Assembly (NCBI GenBank): GCA_030435675.1
Contig: CM059624.1
Span: 13,230,769-13,294,768, forward strand
Source: Steinernema hermaphroditum
Taxonomy: Eukaryota; Nematoda; Chromadorea; Rhabditida; Steinernematidae
Reading direction: 5' to 3'
DNA: 64,000 bases
The notes beneath the pieces are model-generated. The model was not told where the DNA came from and did not search any database. It saw only the letters and a program-made list of their open reading frames with translations. The number at the start of each line of letters is the position of its first letter. Position 1 is the first letter of the stretch. Below, piece by piece: positions 54,655 to 64,000 of this stretch. The translations under genes were made by a program, and so were the position numbers.

Positions 54655-55429
54655 CTCTTCTCAAAGTTGTTCGCACTCCCAACGGGTCATTAAACGTCGT
54701 ACTTTCATTGTCGTTTTATGCATGAACAGAAATATTCTACATCACAGTACACGTTTCACAATCACAGATGAATACTAAATTACCTCCTCGAACGTTGGCT
54801 CTTGTATTGCTGCCGGGAGTGGTCTTTTGGACTTGAATATTGGCCAGGTTCCATTGGTACACGGCCATATTTCCTGAAATAACCTTGATCAGGCCTTTTA
54901 TTTTTATGGTGTTTCTGTCGTTCGGAATGGAATTTCGTATGTTAGAATTAAGTAGTAAGTAGTAAAACAGTAAAAATGTACATATCTAGGTTTGCAGTTA
55001 CAAGCTGTGTGATTTGCAACTATACGACCCAAGATCAGTTGAAAACATGGGCATGGAAGGAAGGTTTCCTGATAACCCTTGGAGGACTGACAAACTTTTT
55101 GTTTCATCTTCATTATATTGAGTTGGTGTACGAAAAAAAGGCAGATGTCGTAAATGTCATCTACTTTCGAAGTGCTTACCGATGCAATTGATGCAATGTT
55201 TCTTTGTCATTCCAACTTAATTCTCTCTCATGACCATGAGCTCTTTATTAAGAGACTACAGAGATTGCATACCATATGATCATGGCCAAAGACAAACCAC
55301 CGAGACATCCGACATTTGCAATACATAATGATCTCTATCAGGAACTACATTGTTCAATAGGCAATAGAGGGTAGTGACCGGGTTGTTACGTGGCTAGGCT
55401 ACCCGAAAGTTTCAGATACGGGTACCCGC

Positions 55430-55524
55430 ACAACTATGGTAGTGACTTACTACCATAGTTGTATACTCAACGAGACATCCGACATTTGGCACAACGCAAA
55501 ATTCAGCACAACTATGGTAGTGAC
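55430..55524. repeat. Perfect hairpin plus third direct copy
   Basis: ACAACTATGGTAGT and its complement ACTACCATAGTTGT are separated by a few bases (55,430-55,462), and CACAACTATGGTAGTGAC recurs at 55,507-55,524. CGAGACATCCGACATTTG occurs at 55,301 and 55,471. Probably remnants of a small inverted-repeat element. Confidence 0.6.
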
Positions 55525-56124
55525 TTTTACGTGGTATCGTCTTATTCTTCATCCAGCGATAATTCTAATGTCAATCTGGCATTTAATTTATCTAGAACAG
55601 GGGAAGAGGTATGCCATATTATCGAAAAGTTCCAACCACTGTAACATCGAAAACTGCACTTAATGTTTAAAGAAGCCTTTCTATATCCCCTATATATAAA
55701 CGGAGAACCGACGGGTCCGTTGGTCTGTGTGTGTGTGTTTTTTTTTCCGTGCGCACGGAGAAAACACCCACACAAAATAAGGACCGGAGGGGAACCGAAC
55801 CCGGCACCTGCCACTTACAAATGGACCGCGTTCGCAATGAACCACACATACAGTTGATATGGTAGCGTTCTACTTCCACTATGTCTCTGGCGATGCTAGG
55901 CTTTGAGTTTTTTGCAGTTTTTCAGTGATTTTTTGACGATTTTGGAACCATCAATGTTGCCAGTTCGAGTTTCCTAAAACTTTACAGTTTTTTTCGCCCA
56001 CTTCAGCCATTTACATGAGCGCCAATCTTGCCGCCCGCAGGGCTATGGTGTCTTGCCACCCGCAGGGCTATGGTTTCTCTTGTCTAATCTTCTCCCAAAA
56101 AAGTGCATAATCTAAAGGACTCAC
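55525..56124. other. Low-complexity repeat end and intergenic DNA
   Basis: ACGGAGAACCGACGGGTCCG, a TG run, a T run and CCGTGCGCACGGAG are followed by GGAACCGAACCCGGCACCTG. The last resembles a reversed B-box, but no tRNA fold can be drawn. At 56,021-56,075, GCCACCCGCAGGGCTATGGT-like sequence is repeated twice. Confidence 0.35.
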
Positions 56125-56241
56125 CCTACTAATATAGATGATCATTCCAATCCACAGCGCCAGCAGCACCCATCCAATATGACAGATCTCCATGTCCCGC
56201 TTCTCCTGGCACGTTTCGTAGTCCTCGTTGCAATGCACCAT
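56125..56241 (-). CDS. Isolated exon with a membrane helix
   Basis: A 39-codon exon between a GTGTTCCAG acceptor and a GTGAGTCC donor, open in phase 0: MVHCNEDYETCQEKRDMEIC then HIGWVLLALWIGMIIYIS. Four residues before the helix are Cys-rich, suggesting a short ectodomain segment with a disulphide. Neighbouring exons were not found, so gene identity is unknown. Confidence 0.4.
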
Positions 56242-57639
56242 CTGGAACACGGACGACAATCGATGAGCGAGCGCGCCTCGAGTCCAACCGGAAAACAAAG
56301 ACATTCACGAACCAAGAATGATATGTGCACGTCTGTACTTTTGAAAGGGTCCTAATTATGGCCAATGCCAATGAACCGTCCACTGAACGGCCAGGGCAAG
56401 TGATTCCCTTTAAGAGACACCATAAAACATCCAAAATTTATGTCACTCCGATCTTTGACTTCGACTACTTCCAATAATTCATGAATTTCCACAGCGTTTG
56501 CATCCAAAATGGCGTCAGGTGGCGCATTAGCGCAGCCGAGAAAGCTCGCAGTCATCTCGCGAAAAATCGAACGAAGTTTGTTGAAAAAAGAAAAGTGGGC
56601 GCACTTCATCTTTTATCCGCCTGGTTCGCCTGGCAATGGAGTGTTTACAACTTGAAGTATCCCTGAAATGGCAGAATGAAAAGCGAAGATTTATGTGTTT
56701 TTTAATGTGATCGTAAAAGATGATATAGACGGGCCGTGCCATGTTTGTGAAAAACAAGCTGTCTGCTCTCCATGGAAAGTGGCCTCTGTTCGTGCCCTTT
56801 CCGAAAAGAACAAAAAAATTGCTTTGAACTTCACAACGCCTTCATTGTCTAGAGAGTTATTATCGTTTTTGGTCGATTGGCCGAAATAAAAACGGTTTGA
56901 GGAGCATTTGGGGTCGCTAAGAGAGAGGATTTAAAGGCGGTGGATGCAGGTTCTTCACAATAAATGCCGAAATATCCCTGTTTCACGGACTAAGTAGTGC
57001 TGAAACCATGAATGTGGTTGACATCAGTTAGCTTTGTATTACATTTGTAAGAAAATGATGTAGAAAAAGCTGTAGAAAATCAATGCTTATTTGGATAAGG
57101 ATCTTGGATGCAAACGAGATATCGAGTCAGGACCCCTTCTCTATACTGCATCGCCATAGGATCTCCGAACAAACTGAGCCATAAGCTGCTGCCCACACCC
57201 GAGAACGGAATAGCAAAAAAACGAGGGATCTCTACGCAAGAGAGCAGAGAAACAGGCTATCCTACGCTCGGCTACCCCAACCCGATCCCAAAACCCGAAC
57301 TCGACAGCTCTGGTTATGAGGCATGTTATGAGTTCTCCTATGGCTTCAAGAGATCTATAGCAAGTTCATGTACTTCCACGAGGATCCAAACATTGCAAAG
57401 AGTCACGCCAAAACCAGCTCTCTACACACCTGAAAAAAGATAAGTTTGCAAAAATCCTTTCAAAAAGAGCAATTTACATATCGGAAGATACACTAAGTAT
57501 GAAATGGATACTACTGTAGAAATCCAGTTAATCAAGACCATTCAGTCACATTGAACTTAAGAAGACGGAAAACTAGTTCCCAGGAACACAGAACCGCTAA
57601 AAAGCGTTAAAAGAAAAGGTTAAAAGGTTCCCATTAGAA

Positions 57640-58870
57640 CAGTGTCTCACCGAAGCCTCAGAGCACAAACTCAACTCACAAACTCAGAGTCATCTCCCCC
57701 TCCTTGCAGTCTCAAAAATCTCAATTTACTCTGAACAACTGTTGTCACACTATGATGAACTATGAACACTTATTCCAAGATGCTGCCGTTTCAAAAATTT
57801 TACAAACAGATGTAGAAGATCCACTTCCCCAAAATTAACCCATAGTGCAGTTCAGGTAAGGTAGTGATTTCAGAATCGTCGGAAAGCCAGACGTATCATG
57901 GACCTTACAAAACCTGTTATGTTACTTATATCAAACTCTCGAAATATTGGCGTGGCACGTTCTTCGACGTTCACCCTTGGCTGTCACTGATTGGCCTTGC
58001 ACTATGAAGGAGCATGAATGCCAGCTCACGAGTTCGGACAAGATGTTGTTCAACAGTCATCAATCCAAAATCGTATTAAGGTCTATGTAGATTAGGGTAA
58101 AAAAGCGCACATGGGAAATGGAATAGACCGTATGTAAAACGGAATATTGCGTATTGCATGCATCGGATCTGTAATTTCTCCATAAGGAGTGGCCATTGCG
58201 AAGAGAATCTCAGAACATAGCATTCTCCGAATCAGCTGAGACCTGACACACTAGTTTTATCGGTATTATTCCCGCAAATGGGTGTATAAGTGCTCATAAA
58301 GGCAAAAATTAAAGAGTGCGTGTTATTCTGTTATCCAAACTTGTTACTGTTTTTCCAAAAATTATCCCAAAATGAACCTGTGACACAACCCACAGCATGG
58401 TATAGATAAAACAGCCAGAAGTATAATGAATCATACAAAAATGTCGACCTGTTAAGAGGCTAAAAAAATCAGCGGTGACCAAAAATCTCTACTTAAGAAC
58501 TCGGGATATTGAAGTGGCACTCGAATATGTATAGCACCACTCTTTTGTAAAGTGACTGATCGGCCCATGAAACAAGTCTATAAAACATTTACTTGTGAGA
58601 CAAGCCAACATGAATGCCAGCTCACAGTTTTGGCCAAGACATTGTTCTATCCAATCCAAAATCGTTTTTGGTAGGCTGTCCACATCCAATGATTCGTTCT
58701 TGAGAAGCAGCACGACCTCTGAGTACAAACTCAAACCACTCCAAGTGCAAGTACTCCAAGAAAAAATCTCAAATTACTCAAAACAACTGTTCCGAACCAT
58801 GAACACCTACTTCACAATAATGAACGCCTCTGAAGCGAAGAAACGCTTCTAAACGGGGTCCCAAAAACAG
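57640..58870. repeat. Duplicated block, several diverged copies
   Basis: ATGAATGCCAGCTCAC with CCAATCCAAAATCGT occurs at about 58,012-58,075 and 58,610-58,665. A second block (AAACTCA..CACTC, AAAAATCTCAA.TTACTC, AACAACTGTT, TGAACAC) occurs at 57,665-57,770 and 58,725-58,810. On the reverse strand the 58.6-kb copy is open (LPKTILDWIEQCLGQNCELA), but the other copy has stops, so coding is doubtful. Confidence 0.5.
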
Positions 58871-58899
58871 ACTAAAAATCTGCCAATTGGAACCACATT

Positions 58900-60609
58900 T
58901 CTGCCGGATGTTTCAAAGAGTGACCTGATATAGGAAACAGCTCTTGGATATAAAGGACTGGCTCAAACGAAGCGTGAATATGTTACAGAATAACAAAATA
59001 TTTTGACCACGCATTCGCAGAAAATGTCAAAAACGAGGAAATATTTTTCGTCCGCTCAAAATTTGCGGAAGAAACTACGTAAAAGGAAACATAATTGCAC
59101 ATGTCGGGCGGCGCCGTTTGGAACTCAGCGGGAAGCGTGTGATTTGCACATGTGGAGAAGATAAACATTCGTGGACGGCATCGACTTCCAAAAAAGCAAA
59201 CATCGACAGGGTGCGCAGTTTCGCGTATGCTGGAAACGAGAACAAGCCGAAGCCATTTGTGCAATGATGACATCATGCATACGTTGAATATTCGGTAAAG
59301 TACGAAAGCGAAAATGTGATTGATTATTCGCTGAACACATCCGCATATAGTGAGTGACGAATATTTGATGAGACTTATCAATAGCAGTTTGGAATGACAA
59401 CGTGACACTGATACCTTGAAGGCGAAACAAGATACCTCAGTCGACCAAACATCTCAACTCTAAGGGAGCTAGTCTTAAAGTTGAGTTATTCAGGCACGGC
59501 ACGTGACTCACTGTCGGCGTCAGCGCAAATGTCCTGGAAGCAGGGGTGGGAAAAGGTGGTTGGAATTCAAAGAACGTGGTTTTACCTTACAAGATGAAGT
59601 GAAAAAAACGAATTACAAGAATTTAACAAGAGGGCCTGACATGGACTACCAGTTCTATGCAGTTTTCCAATGGTGCATGTGGTTCCACCGCGATTCTCCT
59701 GAACGGCAAGTGCCCTTAGGGAGCTCATAATTATAACCAGTGACAATGGATTCACTCACTTTTTTGCTTTTTTTTTCGCATTACTGGAGGGATCTGCGAA
59801 AAATCGAAGACATTCTCTACAAGGAACTTCGGACCAGGGCTGTGCAAGATATGAGTTTTGACTTTTTGGCAAAACTCGACCTTGAAGCGCTGTCCATGCC
59901 GGGCGAGAGAGGCTCTTCTCCGCGGCATCACTGACACTAACCAATCTTCGAAGGTGTGCGACACCCGAAAATCTCCAAAAGTTGCTGTTTCTAAACTTAA
60001 AATGCTTTCTGGAAGACTTTGCCGAAGGAACTTTTATCGTATTTCTGTCACAAATGGCTTTCAGTCTTGAGTTTTGACATCCGAGTTTTGAGATCGCACA
60101 GCCCTGCTTCGGACGCGTCAAGGTTCGGGAAGGATTCTCCCTCTTCGGCAACACGACCCTGGCCTTTTTTGCGACCATCTTTTGCCTTTTCTCCATTTCC
60201 GAAGCGTCCAGCTGAGCTTCCAGTAGGATACCTCGTCCATCCGCTCCTCCGGAAGCACGAAGCAGTGGTTAGAAGACCAGAACATACCTGTTCTAAGCTG
60301 GCCTGTGAGGTCCGAATGTACAAGTCTACTGTATCCATAGTGCTACTGTATCCACAGCGCACAGTCGCGTTTAATTGGTGTGATCCTTAGATGAAATAGA
60401 ATTTGGCTGTTACGAAAGTTTTCAGTTGGATTGAAAGCATGTCAGATCATTTTTCGCAACATTTCGCTTGTGCCTTGTACCCATTGTTAATACGTAGCCT
60501 TATACAACACAGGATAACAGTTTAGACGCATGAACCCACTCGTTGTACACTTTCTTAATCGGCTCACACGAGCTGAGTAATAACGTCACCACTACATTCA
60601 TCTGTCGCC
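58900..60609. other. Intergenic, no supported gene
   Basis: Overlapping frames on both strands at 59,100-60,390 lack consistent splice context. A reverse-strand stretch near 60,120-60,240 (LEAQLDASEMEKRQKMVAKK) looks somewhat protein-like but could not be tied to other exons. Confidence 0.4.
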
Positions 60610-60619
60610 ACTGATAAGA
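60610..60619 (+). promoter_or_regulatory. Extended GATA site ACTGATAAGA
   Basis: An exact match to the ten-base consensus bound by intestinal GATA factors (ELT-2 class) in Caenorhabditis. It lies 27 bp before the granulin start codon, which places it in the proximal promoter and suggests gut expression. Confidence 0.6.
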
Positions 60620-60646
60620 CGTGTCGCTTTCCATCGTTACTTCTCG

Positions 60647-61534
60647 ATGAACACCGCGCTTTTCGTGTTCTGCCTGCTAACAGGTGAGTCCATCTCATTC
60701 ACCATTATTTTATCCTATTTTGCACAGGAGTCGTTCTTGTGCATTCGTATGGAAAGGATCAGCAGGTGTGCGGAAACGACGAAGGCGTTTGTGAGATTTA
60801 CGAGACGTGCTGTGCGATGAAGAACGGAACATTCGGTTGGTTTAATCGATATTTCGCTTCGTTGATCCTTCTTTTCACATTTACAAAGCTTCTATACATT
60901 GAAAAATGAATCGAAGCCCTAGATGTCCTGGTTGCTTTCTCAAAATATTGGCAGTCGTCGATTAAACTGTGACTCAAACTGGCCTTAAGATGACTCGTAC
61001 ACTTTAGAAACAAGATTTGAGTTGCGTTCTGCCAAAACGCCAAAATTCAAAACTTGAACCGGTCTGACCGAAACCCATAAGTACACTAGCCTAGGATAGC
61101 TGACGTATTCATGGTCGTGAACATTTCTAAAAGTTTCGGATTCTAAAATTACTGGCGCTTAATCACATCCTATCTCTGTGATTCTCAAAGTGCAACACGC
61201 CAAGAATTACGACCATTTGTCGACAATAAGACTTCTTGGACCATTTGCTTAGGACTTTTCGAATATAAACTGACATATCATCGCGTAAACTCCCTATATA
61301 AACTCTCGAGTGGATCGCCCAAAGTTTTTTTAGCTCAAACGAATCTTGGTCACTGTCATTTCACTGAATTATGAACAAGCTAGAAACTCAAATTCACCTA
61401 TGCCATTTTCAGGCTGTTGTCCCTACATCTATGCAAACTGCTGCAAGAATTTCAACTCGTGCTGTCAGAGTGGATTCGAGTGCAACGACAAAACAAAAAG
61501 CTGTGTGCGAATGAAGCCGGGTGGAAAGCAGTAA
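60647..61534 (+). CDS. Secreted single-domain granulin
   Basis: Three exons (60647-60683, 60728-60835, 61413-61534) give 88 residues in a consistent phase. A signal peptide (MNTALFVFCLLTGVVLVHS) precedes one full granulin motif with twelve Cys: VCGNDEGVCEIYETCC, NGTFGCCPYIYANCC, FNSCCQSGFECND and KSCV. Spacing follows C-x5-C-x5-CC-x8-CC-x6-CC-x5-CC-x4-C-x6-C, the family signature. The protein ends RMKPGGKQ. Progranulins normally carry several such domains; a lone one resembles small granulins secreted by some helminths as growth factors, though that role is inference. Intron 2 (577 bp) is long for this window. The GATA site 27 bp upstream suggests intestine. Confidence 0.92.
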
Positions 61535-61539
61535 ATCGT

Positions 61540-62160
61540 TTCACATTAACGTAGTTACTGTGGTCACAACACTATGAAAATACAGAGTGTGTCAGATATA
61601 CTGTCACGCCTAAAATCAAAAAACATTTATCACGACAAACAGGAACAAAAACGGAAGCATCAACTTAGCGCGCGAAATTTAGCGCGCAATCTCAAATCAC
61701 TAGGCATAAGCCTAAACTGTAACAGAACTATGCCAAACGCTAGGCCCTGTGCAAGAATGAAAATGGTGTTCACTTCGACCTCCCTCGTTTGGTTATTATG
61801 CTGGATTCACATTGCGAAAAATGCGCACTAAGTTCATGCTCCCACAAAAACTACCGGTATCTCACAGATTCACTTCTAACTTACTGCAGAAGTCGTGTCA
61901 AAGCCACAATTCAAGGTAAATTTATTCGAAGGTATTCGATTTCTTTTATTCGACTACACCGTTGGGAAGTGGAAAGTAACCGACTACACTTCACCTAAAC
62001 CGAATACTACGTGCTGCACATGTGAGTGATGGCATGCTATGAGTGACTCTCCTCGACAGTGTACAAAAAAAAACTTCACCTTCACTGAAAGTTGATGCCC
62101 AGGTGCTTAGACACCTCCGATACCAAAGCTGATTGATTCACTGACACTAATTCGTTCGAC
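61540..62160. other. Intergenic, no gene seen
   Basis: Lies between convergent genes. Short frames only. A stretch at 61,664-61,695 has two GCGCG-AATTTAGCGCGC-like inverted units. Confidence 0.4.
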
Positions 62161-62167
62161 AATAATG

Positions 62168-62173
62168 GTATTT
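62168..62173 (-). terminator. Polyadenylation signal of the S26-like gene
   Basis: AATAAA on the reverse strand (as TTTATT on +), about 105 bp after the stop of the S26-like gene, the first such signal downstream. Confidence 0.5.
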
Positions 62174-62278
62174 ATTAATCAGCGCATATGATGTTGACGC
62201 ATATTACAAGAGATCAACAAAATATGGGTACGATCAAGCGACAGAAAAGTAGCTGCAAATTGCTTAACCGTCTAAGAC

Positions 62279-62914
62279 TTAATACTTCAAAACACTGATA
62301 CTCTCTTCCCTCATTTCTTGCTGGATCCTTCGGAGACTTCGAGAAAAAGGGCGATCGGAATGGCGGTTTTTGATGAAAACGGGTCCATCATTGGGGTAGC
62401 ATGCCATCCTCTTTTCGTCATTTATCGGGGAGGGGAAACGGGAGCTAAACGGGAAAAAGCCATAGACGATCTTTTCGTGAATGTCGCTGAACGCGAACGG
62501 TCCCATTCGGCGCGAATCCACGCCGTAGTGTCTCCGGTCGCCCATGAGGTAGAGATGACCGTCGGGCACGTAGTCATACTTTTCGGTGATGTCGTTGTAG
62601 ATCCAGTCGCGGGGAAGCCCGACGACGCGAAGCATGTGGAACCAAGGGAAGTCGATTTTGGGGTCGAAATCACGTAGCGAAAGGACGATATCTCCGCGCT
62701 CCACCGTGTCGCCCGAGTAGAAACGTTTGGTGATGTAGATGAGCGGGATCGATCCCTTCATCTCCTGCGGCCTCCACACTCCAATCCACCAAGGCATGTG
62801 CAAGTAGAGCGCATATTCCACGCACACGAAGAGTGGGAAATACAGCCAGTACGCTGCCACCACTTTAAATATCCATAACTCATGAACGGCAAGATAAGCC
62901 TCCATAAGGTCCAT
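62279..62914 (-). CDS. Signal-peptidase (S26)-like membrane protein, catalytic Lys replaced
   Basis: A single-exon, 211-residue protein starting MDLMEAYLAVHELWIFKVVA one base after a CATTTTCAG acceptor, as for trans-splicing. One or two N-terminal hydrophobic helices (WIFKVVAAYWLYFPLFVCVE) precede a serine-protease S26 fold: RPQEMKGSIPLIY, ERGDIVLSLRDFDP, HMLRVVGLPRDWI and DGHLYLMGDRRHYGVDSRRM. These match the box order of leader peptidases and mitochondrial inner-membrane proteases. The Ser box is altered (GSIPL for GSSMxPT), and the Lys that normally precedes RVVGLPGD is Leu. It may be a pseudoenzyme or a non-catalytic subunit; that is inference. It follows the 62,991 stop by about 75 bp. 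Confidence 0.8.
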   Translation of the reverse strand: MDLMEAYLAVHELWIFKVVAAYWLYFPLFVCVEYALYLHMPWWIGVWRPQEMKGSIPLIYITKRFYSGDTVERGDIVLSLRDFDPKIDFPWFHMLRVVGLPRDWIYNDITEKYDYVPDGHLYLMGDRRHYGVDSRRMGPFAFSDIHEKIVYGFFPFSSRFPSPINDEKRMACYPNDGPVFIKNRHSDRPFSRSLRRIQQEMREESISVLKY

Positions 62915-62990
62915 TCTGAAAATGGATATCTGTTAGACATTTTGGATAGTTCGTGAACAACGAAAAGTGACTAAGGAACGTAAGAGTTCA

Positions 62991-63167
62991 TCACAGCGGC
63001 CGCCAATCGGACATATGACCTTGTCGCTGGAGCATAGTCCATTCATGTATCAATCGATAATTACGAGGCCAATTCCACTGGTGGGCCGGCAGGTCGTCCC
63101 AATCAGCTATGCTTTTTCTATTGATCGAGAGCTGAGGCGTAGAATTGCCGTACGGTGAACTTAGCAT
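62991..63167 (-). CDS. 3' end of an upstream gene, unrecognised
   Basis: A reverse-strand frame reads MLSSPYGNSTPQLSINRKSI, ADWDDLPAHQWNWPRNYRLI and HEWTMLQRQGHMSDWRPL, then TGA. The Trp-rich end looks like a genuine C-terminus. A CATAG acceptor inside could make ADWDDL the start of the last exon. I do not recognise it. The stop lies about 75 bp before the start of the S26-like gene, the usual spacing in nematode operons. Confidence 0.45.
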   Translation of the reverse strand: MLSSPYGNSTPQLSINRKSIADWDDLPAHQWNWPRNYRLIHEWTMLQRQGHMSDWRPL

Positions 63168-63209
63168 TGAAATGTGTCTTTTTTTGAGCCGTATGATAGG
63201 CTTACGCAC

Positions 63210-63812
63210 CTAGTTCATCGGGAAAGCCTGGTCAGATACGTCTGAACCAGTTCACTGGCACCACCCGTCTCTCAGCCCAATCCCAACAGGAACAGTGATA
63301 GCGAAACAAACAGGGGCCAGAGATCTGCATAATACTGAAGTTGCCTACGTAAAACAACTCATATCCAACCTCGACGTAGGAAACTTAGCTTTGATCTCTC
63401 TTTGACCGTATCACTGCGGATCCCTCATTTCATCGTTTTATCGCTGATCACAACGCCCGTGTATCCCCGACACCCGTCGTTGGTATGTGTTCTACACAGA
63501 GGTCCTCGTACCTGAAAATTTCGGGTACCATGAGCGAAAAGCCGTATGCGACAACCCTGGCCCCACGCTGAGGGCATCGGCTCAGCCGTGCGCCAGCCGA
63601 TCCGATCCGTCCGTACCTATCGCTAGTCCCACGTAGACGATTTTTTGCTTGCGAATAGATACAAATTTGCTTTGTTCAGCAAAACTGTGGCCCAATTGAA
63701 ATGCTCCGACTTGGGCCATAACTAGAAATCAGGTACGATTGTGTTTAGTAACAAGCAAAATTCCGAAATTTATGTTCATCCTAAGCAGAACAAGAGGATG
63801 CGCTTAAAACGC
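63210..63812. other. Intergenic, GC-richer patch, no gene seen
   Basis: At 63,410-63,640 the DNA is GC-richer, with small inverted repeats (GTACCTGAAAATTTCGGGTAC; ATCGGCT...AGCCGAT). It could be part of a structured RNA or an exon, but no known RNA or protein was recognised. Confidence 0.3.
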
Positions 63813-64000
63813 TTAAAACGTCACATTTCTTGCCGCAACGTACTTCTTGATCTTCGGAAGACCGTACACATAGTCGGTGAATTTCTTGACCGCCAGGAAC
63901 TCATCAAGAAGATGAGGAGCAGAAATAGCATAGCGCCTGAACCAATCAGCGATCCCCAAATCAGCCCAGGTGAGGTGATTTCCGACGAGATTCTGGCCGT
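63813..64000 (-). CDS. Glutathione S-transferase C-terminus, partial at window edge
   Basis: The reverse-strand frame reads GQNLVGNHLTWADLGIADWF, RRYAISAPHLLDEFLAVKKF, TDYVYGLPKIKKYVAARNVT and F, then TAA. LVGN.LTWADL followed by LPKIKKYVA.R matches the C-terminal helical domain of nematode sigma-class GSTs, cytosolic dimers that conjugate glutathione to lipid peroxides and xenobiotics. The thioredoxin-fold half with the catalytic Tyr lies beyond the window. Confidence 0.9.
   Translation of the reverse strand, partial: GQNLVGNHLTWADLGIADWFRRYAISAPHLLDEFLAVKKFTDYVYGLPKIKKYVAARNVTF

Noticed and set aside
55780..55830. tRNA gene suggested by GGAACCGAACCCGGC
   Set aside because: Only a reversed B-box-like word is present; no acceptor stem, anticodon arm or A-box can be placed around it.
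56511..56655. 48-codon + frame MASGGALAQPRKLA... as a gene
   Set aside because: The opposite strand of the same DNA is open for 85 codons and equally plausible; no splice or family evidence decides between them.
59750..60360. 146- and 104-codon reverse frames as a gene
   Set aside because: They overlap each other in different frames, and no consistent exon series could be built.

Overview
The window reads as nuclear DNA of a nematode. Genes are split by short introns of about 40-60 bp with GTAAGT/GTGAGT donors and TTTCAG/TTTTAG acceptors, and some acceptors sit immediately before start codons, as for trans-splicing. Gene families fit: an astacin protease with EGF and CUB modules, a serpentine receptor, an ephrin, a synaptotagmin, a small granulin and a sigma-like GST. 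RTE-type LINEs, gypsy fragments, Tc1/mariner elements and many MITEs fill the space between them. Two single-exon 'MDSV' genes recall an expanded family I associate with Steinernema, but that placement is inference from memory.

Layout. 0-6.6 kb: mostly non-coding with a hAT-like MITE, diverged duplications and one small single-pass membrane protein gene (4.1-4.9 kb). 6.6-10.3 kb: a complete ten-exon astacin gene on +. 11.3-14.5 kb: a synaptotagmin on -, lacking a recognisable N-terminal transmembrane exon, with a GC-rich non-coding island beyond it. 15.7-25.9 kb: gene-poor, with one possible small basic protein, a decayed RTE 3' end, a duplicated transmembrane-type exon, a retroposon and more GC islands. 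26.7-31.6 kb: an MDSV gene (+), a WD40 gene (-) and a tandem-exon gene (-) whose repeated exons join through dibasic Arg-Arg sites. 32-41.6 kb: a transposon graveyard, including a Tc1/mariner element inserted into a LINE tail whose empty-site relative lies 0.7 kb upstream. 42-43.2 kb: a complete four-exon serpentine receptor. 43.9-45.7 kb: two closely spaced genes on - among 32-bp CACGTG-containing palindromes. 46.2-52.3 kb: a retroposon, a long foldback MITE, the second MDSV gene, a mariner-like element, a homeobox-rich island and another MITE. 53.2-54.7 kb: the C-terminal two thirds of a GPI-type ephrin. 55-60.6 kb: mostly duplicated non-coding DNA. 60.6-64 kb: a single-domain granulin with a canonical intestinal GATA site, an S26 signal-peptidase-like protein lacking the usual catalytic lysine and placed operon-like behind another gene end, and the 3' exon of a GST.

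There is no sign of one shared pathway; this is a mixed chromosomal neighbourhood. The least expected structures are the tandem-exon dibasic precursor, a retroposon family whose 3' hairpin shows compensatory changes next to an RTE-like tandem tail, the paired-palindrome modules, and a strongly strand-biased CAAAAAT heptamer confined to parts of the window. All exon joins come from reading frames and splice signals by eye; coordinates may be off by one or two bases.
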